A program made the translations under genes and the position numbers. This document shows positions 35,257 to 47,481 of a DNA stretch of 64,000 bases, in pieces (position 1 is the stretch's first letter; each line of letters starts with the position of its first letter). The notes beneath the pieces were generated by a model that was given only the letters and a program-made list of their open reading frames with translations, ran no database searches and was not told the origin of the DNA. The stretch is from Pinus tabuliformis (lineage: Eukaryota; Streptophyta; Pinopsida; Pinales; Pinaceae): assembly GCA_031772625.1 (NCBI GenBank), contig CM062804.1, positions 1,019,564,514 to 1,019,628,513 of the forward strand, written 5' to 3'.

Positions 35257-38200
35257 ATGGGAAAGAAGTCCAAGAAGACTGCAAGTGCTTCCGCAACACC
35301 AATTGCAGGACAAGCGGCCGCAAACAAGAAGAAGGGCCTAATATCCGATACTACATGCACGGGGCTCACCAGAGTTACTTGGCAAGGCACTTATAACCTA
35401 ATTGAAGCTGAGCAACCAGAAAAAACAGTGACAGAAGCTAGTGTGGACTTACTCAAGAAGTCTGATGCAACTCTCAAAGATTTGGCCGACTCTTTCCTTC
35501 ACAGGATAGCGGCCAGAGAACAGATTCTTCCCTATACAGACGTGGTGCGATGGGCGATTGAAGAAATCCCCATCTTGGACAGAACTTTTAATACCAGAGA
35601 TGGGAGGATTTTCGGATCATTCAAGCCAAATGACCTAAGGCAAATGTATCATTTGCCCGAGCCAGAGAAAATATATAACAAGGCCTTCCTGTAGAAGTTT
35701 GCAAGCGAGAATGAGATCGAATCTGAACCTATCAAGGATTGGAGGCAAAATCCCAACAAGCACAAGCATGAATCCTCCGGTAAGTACTCGGTCGATTCTT
35801 TGGCTTCTCCTTATTGTTATGCGGGGATTATGATGTGTAGGCTGTGGGGATTGCATGATTCTGCCAATTTTACCATTGAAATGGTTCCTTTAATGGCGGC
35901 AGCAGTAAACAGTTGGATTATGGATTGGGCTACTATTCTTTCGGATAAATTAGCAGTAGCTGTTCGTGATTTTAGATCTCAGACTATTGTTTCAGAAAGG
36001 AAAATGCCCCCGTTCTACTATAGTGCATATATCTTAGACACCCTTTGTTTCAATTCCGAATTTCCGATTCTCGGTTGGAGGTGGACTGCACAGGACCCTT
36101 CACCCATTCATATATATCATCAAAAATTGTGGAAGTCCTCTTATAAACACCATCTGTATCAAATCTGTAATGGTTTTATGGTGCCCATTTACTATTCCAT
36201 TTTTGATAAACCCATTTCAAAAATTTCCTATCAAGCTTCCTTTGATTTACCAGCAGTAGCAAGTTGGTTTGGAGAAGAAAATTTCACCTATATCAGAGTT
36301 TTCGGCAGTGAAGCCGACCCACATGTTCTTCCTCTATATGTTCCAGATAAGCTGCTAGCAAGGGAAATTGCATATCAAATCATGGCTGAGAGTACTACAC
36401 AGACTCTCAAAAGAGAAAAGAAGAAGGGATGGCCATCTTTTCCCTTCAGATGTGGTGTTTATACTCTGCATGATCTTAAACATGCAGAAAAGGAAGCCAC
36501 GAAGCTTCAGTCTTTAACTCTGGCCACGATCCCAAACAGACCATATGACCCAAAAAAGACTGCTTACGCCGCATTAGAACAGGCCAAATTAACAAGGTTT
36601 GAGCATCAGGAAGATATGTTTGATGACCTGTTCGTCACCTCCGAATCAATAGGTCATGCTAAAGAACTTGCTAGGATGCGATATAATGATGAGGGATTAA
36701 CTGAGTTCAATAAACTTAGAGAATTGCCTCTGGATTTACTGGCAACAACCCCAGCGACATCATCAAGCGGACCTGTTCAGGAACAGTTCAAGGAACAGGA
36801 GGAGAGGCAGAAGAAGCAACAGGCAGAAAGACAGAGAAAAGAACAGGTGGAGAGGCTAAAGAAAGAACAAGCCGAGAAACAACAGAGAACACAAATGGAA
36901 CAAGAAGAGAGAAAGAAGAAAGAACTGGCAGATAGGCAGAAAAAGGAACAAGAAGAAAAACAGAGGAGAGAAAAAGAGGAGCAGCAGAGGAAAGAGCAGG
37001 AAAAAGAACGGAGCGAGTCCCATGCCGAAAAACAAAAGCAAACCACCGATGTCAATATAGACACTACCATAGACCCCAAATTATTTCAAGAATGGCAGCA
37101 ATTTCATTCCATCATCAGTGGATTGGAATGTTCAAAAGATGGGGACACTTCTAAGACAAATGATACGCAGGATGTTACCTCTCCTCAGGTTCTAAGTGGA
37201 ACCAGCGGCCCACCAAGTTCTAAGGAAGTTGAAGTTATTCCAAAAGACCCCTCTGACCAGATTATTCTACAGATAGAAGATATTCCGCCATTGGATGTTT
37301 TCTACAGCCCAAGACACAGGGCAGTTGTAAAGCGATCAAGGAAGAGACGAAGGATTGATCAACCTTCTATCTTCCCAGAACAAACGGTCACGGGTAATGT
37401 AGTATGGAAGGAGGAATTGGATCCCTCCGATGACTTAACAAAGCTATCACAGTATGCGGGCACTTATTCGGTGGCAACAATTGACAAAGCATCGGAGGTG
37501 AGCCTTCTATTGAAGAATAAGGACCAAGAAATCTTTGCGTTACAGGCAGAATTGGTTGAAACAAAGCAAAGGGCAGCACAAGCAGAAGAACAGTTGCTGG
37601 CGCAACAGCAAGAGAACAATCAGTTGACTCAGCAATTGCAAGCGGAAAGACAAAGGATTGATCAGGGTGTGATCCAGAAACAAAAAGAATTGTCGGAGGC
37701 ATTGGAAAATTTGAGAGCGGCGAATGAGCAAATGATAAAGACCAAAGATGAGAAAATTGCTCAAATATCATCGCAGCTGGAAAAGATGAAGGGCGCGTCG
37801 CAGGTAAAAGAATTTAAATCAGAGGCACTATTGATAAACAATGCTTTGATAGCTCAGGTCAGACTCTTATGTCAACAGATCGCTCAAGCTGAGCCACTGT
37901 GTGAGCTAACTACAACAATAAATCAGTAGGTAGAAAAGGCCAGGACTGAACTAGATCAAGCAGACGAGGCCATTACTGCATATCTTGATTGGCAAGATAC
38001 TGATTTGGGAAAAGCAGCAAATTTGCCCAGGATCATGGAAACACATAAAGATATACTTTTCACAGAATGGCACACTCAAGTGATGAAAGCAGAAAGGGCG
38101 GCTTCAAGATGTAAATCAACCGCCAGCAATCTAGTGGATCTAGTCAATAACACTCTTTACCTGGCCAATATGATTTCTCAATGTACACCGGGAAAGATGA

Positions 38201-38490
38201 CAACTACAAATACATTAGAGAAAACATGCTACCCTGAATTAGAGGAAAAAGGAAGATTAATCGCTGGAGTTAAAAGCTTAACCTCAGATGCATATTGGCT
38301 CTTTTTAATCAAGCCACATACACAGAGATCTGCCCTAAAGTGCCTTACAGACGCAATCGGGTGTATAATTCCCGATATCCAAGATGCCACCTACGCTTCA
38401 CAGCTCAGTTCGTGCCTCAAAAAACCTCCGGAAGTTGAGCCACTACTTGCAATAAATCAGCTCAGATTCAAAGGAAAGCAGCCGACTTAA
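35257..38490 (+). pseudogene. orfL, LTR-encoded protein of unknown family (copy in the 5' LTR)
   Basis: One frame of about 1077 codons from ATG 35257 (MGKKSKKTAS), broken by TAG at codon 146 (35692; GAG in the 3' LTR copy) and TAG at codon 891 (37927). Regions: a basic start; a probably folded part, codons about 40-440, with ILPYTDVVRWAIEEIPILD, FGSFKPNDLRQMYHLPEP, CRLWGLHDSANF, FPILGWRW and IYHQKLWKSSYKHHLYQIC; a Lys/Glu/Gln-rich stretch, codons about 508-595; a nuclear-localisation-like KRSRKRRRID at codon 692; a coiled coil, codons about 748-858; and a C-terminal part ending LKKPPEVEPLL. It matches no Gag, Pol or Env domain I know. The FKPNDLRQMYHL region faintly recalls plant mobile domain proteins, which is speculation. 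The frame lies upstream of the LTR TATA site. Confidence 0.8.
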
Positions 38491-38594
38491 TGAGTCACCC
38501 TCCCGCTTGCCAGATCGCCAACCAAAACAGGATCAAGAGTTATTGATACCAGCTTAGTAGGATTTCTGTTTAGTAGATATTTAAATTAGATTAG

Positions 38595-38602
38595 TATTTA
38601 TA
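38595..38602 (+). promoter_or_regulatory. Likely TATA box of the element B 5' LTR
   Basis: 'tatttata' lies about 105 bp after the orfL stop and is kept in the 3' LTR at 49435, even though the deletion there ends only about 10 bp upstream. A transcript starting about 30 bp later would include R/U5, gag-pol and the 3' U3 with orfL. Confidence 0.5.
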
Positions 38603-39392
38603 GACCCTTTCATTGTTTTGGAAAGGGTCGTAAAATTTTGTAACAGACTTAATAGGCTGAAGTTTGCACTACTGTGCTTCAGTCGCTATTCTTTTATGAA
38701 ATTGGACCAGTTGTTCTGAATTTGACATCAAATTTTTTAATGCAATTGTGCACTATTGCCTTTGTTGAGGACGATTTCTGTGTTGGAGGAAGAACTGCTA
38801 ATAGCGATTGATATTTGGGAATGTCCCGCAGCTCATATGGTACTTTTATCTACGTCTGAAGTCATTCCTTTTATATGAATTGTTATGTTATATATTCTTG
38901 CTATTGTTGAATACATGTATGCGCTGTAACAGCAAATCTCTATCTCAGTCCACTATTGGATGTTTTGCGATTTGCCTTTTTCTTTAATCATGCATGTAAC
39001 AATGATATAAATGATAAAGTGTAGTAATTTCGCTGTTATCGCTTTGTGTAACTATTTATGCACAGCAATCTTGAATAATTTAATATCTGTGTTTAGAGAC
39101 AGAGTCATCTATATGCCTGTCTAAAAGCTCAGATCATCAAACGCTACACTTTAGAGATCGATAAAACCCCGGGGTAGATTATAGTTATTATATTCCTTCT
39201 GATAGTTTTAGTTATTTGCTTATCACTAGCATAATCTATAAGTCGCTCATCCATCCCATTTTATCTATTTCTGGGAAACTGGTCCCATTATCCCCAGTCG
39301 AAGCCACTATTCCAAACGGAAAAGGAGCTGTACTAAGGTCCGGACCGGGTGGTTTCCCCTATGTTGTTGCAGCGATTTTCGAGGCATCAACA
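38603..39392 (+). other. Presumed R/U5 of the element B 5' LTR
   Basis: About 790 bp with no gene, nearly identical to 49443-50232. It contains 'gaaagggtcgtaaaattttg', 'gaccccggggta'-like GC islands, and the LTR end CATCAACA. Confidence 0.6.
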
Positions 39393-39396
39393 TAAT

Positions 39397-39413
39397 TGGC
39401 GCTAGAAGGAGGG
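39397..39413 (+). other. Primer-binding site of element B
   Basis: 'tggcgctagaaggaggg' begins four bases after the 5' LTR end and starts with the TGG required to pair with a tRNA CCA end. I cannot assign the tRNA with certainty from memory. Confidence 0.7.
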
Positions 39414-41955
39414 CCATCAACTGTGAATGGCACATAAGTCCAAACCTATAAGCCATTCTAAGAGTAATTCTCCCTCCGAATCCCCTCAACCTTCCCATTT
39501 GCACACTGGTTCGCCGGTATCCAAACAAGGAGAAGGGGAATCAACTACCACTGCTCAAACCCATCATACCCCAGAACAATTAAGTCTTGAATCACCTGAA
39601 GTCCAGTCTCTAATCCATAAACTTCAGAGCTTCTCGATTTCACCACAGAAATCTGAGGTATCAGAAAGCAGTGCCACTTCGCAGTTCAATCTAACTCATC
39701 CTCTCACCAGACTTCAGAGCGAAAAACTCGGTATTGAACCCACTGAGTTCCCTTTACCCAAAAGGAAAAAGGTGAAGAAAATTACTGAAGGACCTGATAG
39801 TGAAGAGCTTTCATCCACGTCCTCCATTGCATCTTCCCCTCTGCGAGGTCAACCATCCACTCCCCCATTACAAATTGTCGTTCACTAGGGATTAGAAGCC
39901 TCAACATCCCAACCTGTTCACTCCTCATCATTAATCCCTTCCCATACATCTGGAATTCCAAAAGTAGTGTCAACCACTGTCGCTATTATAATGGTAGACC
40001 CATGGACTAGGCCAGGCGCAGTCAACATGCCTGCACCATTGCATGATCTACCAGATGCTCCTAAAAAATGGCTGCCTAAATTTAACCCAGATGACGGAAC
40101 CCAGGCTGAAGAACACATTAATAATTTTATGTTAGCAGTTAACTTAAAAGGAGTGACAGAGCAAGATGTTGTTGTAAGACTCTTCCCCTACACCTTACAA
40201 GGATCAGCAGGATCCTGGTATTTTTCCTTACCCTCTGGTTCAATTACCAGTTGGAACACATGCCAAGAGCAGTTTCTTACCAAATATGGAGATGATAGGT
40301 CCTTAGCTACTTTAATAAACGACCTCTCCAATTTGAGAATAGAGCATAGGGAACCAATAAAGGAGTTTAATGCCAGATTTAATAAACTCCTGAATAAAAT
40401 CCCTACAGCTTCTAAACCAAGTGAACAAATTCGAAGCGAATGGTCTATTACCGCCCTACCTGCCAACATAGCTATTTTTGTGGACAGGGCTGGGAAACCT
40501 ACCTTAGCTGAAAACATGAGAGAAGCACTTGCTGTTGAAAAGCGCATCAACGCTCTAGAGAAGAAAGCTGCTTTGGAAGATAGAAAAGCTAAAAAAGTCT
40601 CATTTAAAGAGGATTCCAAGAAGAAAACCCCAAAGGACTTGTACAACATGGAGGGTTTACAAAAAGTCCTGAAATCATTGTCTAATGAAATGGTCGAAAT
40701 AAAGAAGCAGGTGGCCGAAACCTCAAACAAAAGACCATTTAGGACTTTTAAGAAAACTGAAACAAAGCCACCCAATGTTATATCTAACACAGATTCAGAG
40801 CAAGAAGAAGAGGAAGAGGAAACAACCTCACAAACCGATGATGAAGAAGAAGTAGCTGAATGCCACGGAATGTGGGATTTTATACTCCCACACTCTGATA
40901 TTGAGAATGAAGAAGAAGCCTTTCCGGTTACTACAAGAAGTAAAAGTACTTCTGAACCTGCCCAGGCAACTTCAAAGAAAAGGAGCGCAGGTGCTACCAC
41001 AACAAAGGAAAAAGTTCCCCCAAAGAAGTCGCCTGTAGTAGTCCCCCAAAACCAGCCTTCAACTTCTAATTCTCCTTCAACATCCAAGACATTAGTGGTA
41101 TCCGATTCAATGGAATATAACATTGTTGATGACATGAAGAAAACTAAGGCAAACATAACTATGTTTGAGCTTAGTAAATTAAAGCATCAGCAAAAATTAC
41201 TTCTTAAAGAATTGAATGCTGTTCCCTCTACTCCCCTTCCCAGTGCAAGAGCTGCCAACGATTCAGGCCAACCTCCTTCAGGTATGGTTGAAGCTACTGA
41301 TTCAGTTCTAATTGGAGATAGATCAAATTCTCATACTCCACCCTTCCTGCTGACCTATGAGATTTATAACAGAAACCTGCACAACTGTTTAATTGATTCA
41401 GGGGCATCATCTAATATAATGCCAGCTTCAGTTTGCTCTAAACTGAACATTGAACCCCAGAAGTCTGTTATTCATATTGTACAGTTGGACAGGACCAAAG
41501 TGCAGGTTGTGGGAGAAATTAATTCTGTAACCATCAGGTTGTCTACCGATCCCAGGATTGTACAGAGGATTGATATCTTAATCGCTGATATACCTGAATT
41601 CTACGGTTTAATTTTGAGCAGAGATTGGTCCGAAAAACTGCATGGGTATATTTCCACAGATTGGTCACATATGTGGCTTCCCTACAAGGGAAAGCCAAAT
41701 CAAATAAGGATCGATCGAGAGAAGCATATGACCCACACAGTTACTGAATTTGAGCAAGAAAACCAACCTGTAGCATTCAACAACAACATTTTGGGGAACT
41801 ATTCGTCAGAGTCATTCTTTGGCAACTTTGTTGCCCAACCATCTCCTTTTTCAGTCAATCATTTTACATCTCAGATTGAAATTTTTTCACAAACTGATAA
41901 GTCCAGATGTTTTAATGATGCTGAGGAAAATGTAAATATTTTTGTTAATACTCCT

Positions 41956-42345
41956 TTATTTTGGTCTTTATATTTTGATGGCTCTAAGTCCAGCGAGGGC
42001 TCAGGAGCAGGTTTCATTTTGGTCAGTCCACAAGGAGAAAAGACAATGTTGTCTTGTAGGTTAGAATTTGACTGCACTAACAACACATCCGAATATGAAG
42101 CTTTAGTCCAGGGATTATATAAAGCAATCGGCCTCGAAGTGCAATATCTAAAAGTATTCGGCGACTCGGAAATCATTGTCAAGCAGGTGAGGAATGAAAT
42201 TCATTGTCTTTCAAGTCACCTCAAGCATTATCAATCGCTAGTACAGGATCTTACCTCACACTTTTCAGCATTTAACATTTCTTCCATTCCTAGGTCACAA
42301 AACTCGGCAGCCGACCTACTAGCCAATGTAGCTTCTAAGTTTCTA
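41956..42345 (+). other. Archaeal-type RNase H domain placed between PR and RT
   Basis: YFDGSKSSEGSGAGF (Asp 671), SEYEAL (Glu 709), FGDSEIIVKQV (Asp 733) and AADLLA (Asp 783) give the full D-E-D-D catalytic set of RNase H1/aRNH. The domain lies after protease and before RT. In the Tat-type elements I remember best (Ogre, Retand), the extra RNase H follows the Ty3-type RNase H instead. Confidence 0.88.
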
Positions 42346-42548
42346 CCTTCTGAAGACTACAGCCTTGATAGATTTTCCGTAGAATTACTTTTTAGGCCTT
42401 CAATTCCCGACAATGTCACTAATTGGAGGGTATTTAACCACGATGAAGATATCTTGCAATTTCTAACTTCCGAAAAGTCCTATGACAATCAAATTATTGA
42501 GGAAAATGACCATGATCTACAGATGAAAGAAACACCTCAAGAAAATTC

Positions 42549-43480
42549 AATTCCTAAACCAGTGGTAAAGCTCGAAGATCTTTATGATATCAAAGACAGG
42601 TTTAAACCTGTAATTAATGCAAAGCTTCAAAGTTCTACCCTTAGGTTTGAATTGATAAATCTAGGTACTGATCATGCTCCTCAAAACATCAATTTAGGAT
42701 TAGGACTTTCATTGGAAGAAAAGGAAGCATTTATTAAACTGTTAAGAAAAAACAAACAGGTCTTTGCTTGGAAGTATGATGATTTGAAGACATATGATAC
42801 ATCTATTATCCAACATACCATTCCTATGCTTCCTGATCAGAAACCGATTCAGCAAAAGTTAAGAAAAATACATCCAAATTTGGAGAGCCAGATAAAGTCG
42901 GAACTTAACAAGCTCTTGAAAGCTAAGATTATTTTTCCGGTCCGACACTCAAACTGGGTCTCTAATATGGTGCCAGTCAGAAAGAAAAATGGCGACATTC
43001 GAATTTGTATTGATTTCAGGAACCTGAACAAAGCAAGCTTGAAAGATAACTTCCCATTACCTACTATGGAGCAAATCCTCCAATCAGTAGCAGGCTCTGA
43101 ATTGATGTCCTTTCTTGATGGATTCTCAGGATATAACCAAGTTCTGGTTCATCCTGATGACCAACTTAAAAACACATTCAGAACAAAATGGGGAACATAT
43201 GCATATCAGAAAATGCCTTTTGGACTCATAAATGCAGGAGCGACATTCCAGAGAGCTATGGATATAGCCTTTAGAGGGTTGATTAATCGAACAGTAGTCG
43301 TCTATCTAGACGATATTACTGTATATTCTAAAAAGAGATATAATCATTTGCATGACTTAAATCAAATCTTTCAGCGATGCAAAAGATATGGTATTTCTCT
43401 GAACCCAAAGAAGTCTTTCTTTGCTCTTGATCAAGGAAAACTCTTAGGCTTTATTGTATCCAAAGATGGCATTTATATTG
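42549..43480 (+). other. Reverse transcriptase domain of element B
   Basis: Typical Ty3/gypsy RT landmarks in order: a pre-RT KNKQVFAWKYDDLKTY, then WVSNMVPVRKKNGDIRICID, LDGFSGYNQVLVHPDD, MPFGLINAGATFQRAMD, VVVYLDDITVYSK and LLGFIVSKDGI. The YLDD catalytic pair is intact, and the domain has no stop or frameshift. Confidence 0.95.
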
Positions 43481-43719
43481 ATCCTGATCGGATCAAGGAA
43501 ATTTCTGAAATCCCTTTCCCACACAATAAAAAGTCGATGCAGTCATTTTTAGGCCAAATTAATTTTGTTAAACGATTTGTTACAGATTTTTCTCAAATTG
43601 TATTACCACTTCAGACAATGATCAAGAAGAATTCAGTCTTCAAGTGGGGATCAGAAGAAAAGCAAGCTTTTGATGTTATCAAGCAATCAATAATCAATGC
43701 CCCAGCCTTGAATACTCCA

Positions 43720-44080
43720 AATTTTTCTAATCATTTTACATTGTATACCATTGCGTCCGATGTGTCTTATGCTACAGTTCTCACGCAGCCAAATGCTCAC
43801 AATTTAGAAGCACCCATATCATTCTTCAGTTCAAATCTTCAGGGTGCCGAATTAAATTACTCCGATGTAGAAAAACAAGCCTTTGCCGTATTTAAAGCGG
43901 TCAAACATTATAGACCCTTTCTTTTAAAAACCCATACAAAAATAATAGTTCCTTTCCCAGCAGTTAGGCAACTATTAATCCAAAAAGAGCTGGGTGAAAA
44001 AAGGGCAAATTGGGTCACAACGCTTCAAGAGTATGACCTAGAAATTAAGCCAGCAAAGATTGTTAGGGGCCAAGGTTTTT
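43720..44080 (+). other. Degenerate Ty3-type RNase H after RT
   Basis: The segment keeps the fold landmarks (ELNYSDVEKQAFAVFKAVKH, then TKIIVPFPAVRQLL) but reads YTIASDVSY where active enzymes have TDAS, so the first catalytic Asp is replaced by Ile (residue 1262). KIIVPFPAVRQLL also lacks the usual Asp of the TDHKAL segment. This domain is probably non-catalytic, leaving the archaeal-type domain as the active RNase H. Confidence 0.8.
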
Positions 44081-44243
44081 GCAGGATATTGGCAGGAGCA
44101 TCCAACATTCCAGAATCAAGCGATACAGATCAAACTCAAGAAATTAATCAGATAAGTGTTACTGATTCTGGATCTCAATATGCAGATTTGATTTTTTATC
44201 TAAAGAATGGTTATGCACCTCCGAATTTGTCTTACAAAAAAAA

Positions 44244-45431
44244 AGGGCCATTAGATTAAAAGCGAAGAATTTTACAATCATTGATGACGTGCTTTTTAGA
44301 CAGAATTATGATTCTATCTTGTTAAGATGCCTTGAAAAACCTGAAGCTCAAAAGGTTTTGCAGGAGCTACATGACGGACCAGCAGGAGGACATTTCGGAG
44401 CTGACACAACAGCTCACAAAATTATTCATGCTGGTTACTATTGGCCTACTTTGTTTAAAGATGCTCACGAGTATGTAAGGAAATGTCTAAATTGTCAAAC
44501 TGCTAGCGGAAGACAACGTAAATCAGCTTTCCCCCTGCAACCAATCAACATTGAACAGCCATTTGAGCAATGGGGATTGGATATCATTGGGGAAATTACT
44601 CCAGCATCTTCCAAACAGCATAAGTATATCCTTACTGCTACCGATTACTTTACAAAGTGGGTTGAGGCAATCCCTTTAAAGACAGCAAATTCTGAAGCAA
44701 TCATTGAATTCATAGACCAATTCATTATTACCAGGTTTGGTGTCCCAAATGCTCTTGTTTTTGATAATGCATCTTACTTTTCAGGCAATGCTATGTTTGA
44801 TTTCGCTATTAAAAGAGGATTTAAGTTAAAATATTCTGCTAATTATTATCCCCAAGGAAATGGTTTAGCAGAATCTACTAATAAGAATCTAATTAAAATC
44901 ATTAAGTGAACTATCGAACAAAATCAGAGGAATTGGCACAAATCCTTAGTGTTCGCATTATGGGCTGATAGGATAACACAGAAAGCTTCTATTGGAACTT
45001 CTCCATTTAATATTGTCTATGGAAAAGAAGCAATCTTACCCACAAATCTTATTCTTCCTTCTTTAGCCCTAGTGCAGTTTATTGAGGAAACTCCTTCCTC
45101 TTCTATTCAGTTTAGACATGACCAGATCCTAAAATTAGAAGAGGAAAGAGAAAAAGCCAAGGTTATCCATGCCAAACATCAGCAAGTCATCAAAGCAGCT
45201 TTTGATTCAGTCTCATCCGGTTCAAAACAATTCCAAGTCGGTGATTTAGTTCTGAAATGGGACAAAGCCCATGAAGACAAGGGTAAACACTCCAAGTTCC
45301 AGAAGTTGTGGCTTGGACCATTTCAGATCTGTGAGAAGATAGGCCATTCAACCTTTATATTGCAAGATTTATCAGGTGTGAGAGATTCTCTCCCTGTTAA
45401 TGGCCTTGTCTTGAAGAAATTCTTTCACTGA
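44244..45431 (+). pseudogene. Integrase of element B
   Basis: In the frame following the A-run break: zinc-binding H2C2 region (HDGPAGGH, CLNC); the core with WGLDIIGE (first Asp), VFDNASYF (second Asp; the usual SDNG context is altered) and GLAESTNKN (Glu); then TGA at 44907 where Arg is expected (context KIIK-stop-TIEQN). The same frame continues through the C-terminal domain (PFNIVYGKEAILP, FQVGDLVLKW, KLWLGPFQICEKIG, GLVLKKFFH) to a stop at 45431. No chromodomain follows, consistent with the Tat/Athila side of Ty3/gypsy. Two lesions would stop production of integrase from this copy. Confidence 0.92.
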
Positions 45432-46512
45432 GGAGGTAACCCCTTCTCCTTTCATTTCAGTAGGATTTTATAGTTTGTAGGATTTTAGGAAATAAGGTTG
45501 TGAGATGTCTCCCATTGACCTTTTGCTGTGTTTGAAAAGTTGTCCCCATAGAACGAGAATGAACATTTTCTTTTAAAATGATAGAACTTTTAACCAAAAA
45601 GGATAATTTCTAGGAAATTAGATATCTTTGTATTCTGAAATCACAATTCAAATTTTGTCAACTCCTCTCAAAGCATAGAAATATTGTAAACCATTTTCTG
45701 TTTTTTAAATTGGTCTCTAAAGGTTATCCATATTAAGATAGGAATCAATCCAATCTCAGCATCTTCAACTCTTACTCTATCATCCATTACTCTTAAGAAG
45801 AAGATTGTCCACCCCATTCACTAAAGTTTATGATTATTCAGAGTTTAATTCTAAAATATAAGATATTTAAGATAAGAGGTCTTATTACAAGCCTGCTTAC
45901 CACGTTCATAGAGAAATAGTTTATTTGACATTACCAATACTGCAAACCAAAACAGGGTAATGTCTTGAAATTACAAGACAAGGGGTCTCATCACGAGCCA
46001 GCTTGTTCAGTTAAACTACTATCAGTGAGTGGCATTGTCAATAGCTGGCCACCAAACCAGGACAATGGCTTTTTATCTTATCAATGACAAAGAAGAAAAA
46101 GGAAATGAAATACAAAATATGAAAAAATATTTTGAATTCATTCTGTTAATCACACTCTTAATTGGATGGGACAATGGACAATCACATGGTTAAAAGGTAT
46201 CCCTGTCGAAACTATAGATGTTTGCTGGCAGCAGAGGCTCTACCTATGACAGATGAGTTTACTATAAAAGGCTGATTTGGAAAGGTATTCTATTTTATCA
46301 TTACAAACCAATAAAGACCTATTTCAAAGCTTAGAATGTTTTTATTTTCTTAGAAAAGAGGAAGTCAACAAAATAGTTTCATTTTTCTCAGAATATATTG
46401 AAATCTAGTTATATTAGAAATTTCCCCATTGATTGAAACTCTATTTTCTGAAAAAGCTTAAATGTTTCTATTTTTTGAAAGAGATAACTGGTTCTTCCAG
46501 CGAATCGCCAAT
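45432..46512 (+). other. 3' noncoding part of element B
   Basis: No gene is visible. Two diverged copies of a block of about 110 bp lie at 45865-46080 ('aagaggtcttattacaagcc' versus 'aaggggtctcatcacgagcc'). No clear polypurine tract adjoins the 3' LTR at 46513; the nearest purine run is 'tgaaagagataactgg', about 35 bp upstream. Confidence 0.6.
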
Positions 46513-47481
46513 TGTTGTGCTCTACAACAACCCCCCATTTCATATCATCTTTACTTATAAATATTAACGTATGAAATGGGTCCCTTTAGAATTTAATTTG
46601 TTTAGAATTTAATTTGGTATCAATGCTATTATAATCCAAAAAAGTCCAATAAATGAATAAATGCACTTTATAAAACTTTTTGGACAAACCCTTAAAAAGA
46701 AATCATGTAATGATTTGTCATTGAGATAAAGCGATCGTAAGATCGCATATCGCAATGACACATGAATTATAACTAAGCACCCCAAAGCTTTCCGCCGATG
46801 CGCATTCGGCGCATTCGGTGATCGGCGATATTCCATGTACATGTTATAATGCCCCATGCCAATAGTCCCGATGCGATACGCATTCGGCAAATTCGGCGAT
46901 CGGCGACACGCTACAATAGTTGTGATGTTCCCAAAGACTTGTCCCAATGCGATGCGCAATCGGGAATCGGGTATCGGCGACAATCTCACCCAAGTCTTAT
47001 TGCGCTCAAAGCTTTTCGCCGATGCGATATCGCATTCGGCGATCAGTGATATCCAATACACACCATTAAAGCGCACTAATCATACCCCCGATTGCGATCC
47101 GATAAAGCGCGGTTTTCAACGAAGAGCCATTAAGTGATGGGATGGCACAATTCATTTGTAATAAAAGCTTGATCGCTCACGCAATCCTTCATCTATGCTC
47201 AACCGCCAAAACGTCCATTGCATGCTTAAGTGAATCGTTCACCCAAATAACGATATAATGGGCATTTAAGGAATGACAGATTGAAAACAGCTAATTAATA
47301 AGATCATGTCCTAAAATCTTTTTACGGATTGTATCCGCGCCCATTTTAAAAGCTAAATCCTTCAGTTACGCATCTATTCATATGTGCTATATCACTTAAG
47401 AGTTTTTCATCGCTATCTCTGTGTATTACGCCCAATTGCCTCTTTGTGCAAAATTCATTCATAGAAGCTAGGCCTGAGAAG

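Larger units (their letters stand above)
34304..39392 (+). repeat. 5' LTR of element B (5.1 kb, encodes orfL)
   Basis: Full-length version of the LTR. In order it contains a CpG-rich 'gcgattcggcgatcgg' repeat zone (34498-34830), orfL (35257-38490), a TATA-like site (38595), a presumed R region starting with 'gaaagggtcg', and U5 to 39392. If the TATA site is the LTR promoter, U3 is about 4.3 kb and holds all of orfL. Confidence 0.92.
39427..44259 (+). pseudogene. Gag-PR-aRNH-RT-RH polyprotein of element B
   Basis: The frame opens at ATG 39427 (MAHKSKPISHSK) with a Ser/Pro-rich N-terminus, has one TAG at 39886, and then stays open for 1430 codons. Counting from Met 39967: Gag capsid-like domain residues about 20-200 (WLPKFNPDDGTQAEEHINNF, LQGSAGSWYFSL); Lys/Glu-rich linker; protease near 477 (LIDSGASSNIMP); RNase H of archaeal type at about 664-793; RT with IRICIDFRNLNKASLKDNFP and YLDD at 1113; then a degenerate Ty3 RNase H at about 1255-1375. 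No CCHC zinc knuckle is visible in Gag. The frame is lost after a nine-A run at 44236 and integrase continues in another frame. Apart from these lesions the coding sequence is well kept. Confidence 0.92.

Noticed and set aside
36777-37079. Minus-strand Phe/Ser/Cys-rich frames that look like membrane proteins (also 49017-49319)
   Set aside because: They are the antisense of the Lys/Glu/Gln-rich stretch of orfL.
39397-39413. tRNA gene suggested by tRNA-like sequence
   Set aside because: It is a primer-binding site complementary to a tRNA 3' end directly after an LTR; no tRNA body follows. The same applies at 4080, 31341 and 57094.
40188-41156. 322-codon minus-strand frame
   Set aside because: Antisense shadow of the element B gag region, which has clear domains on the plus strand.
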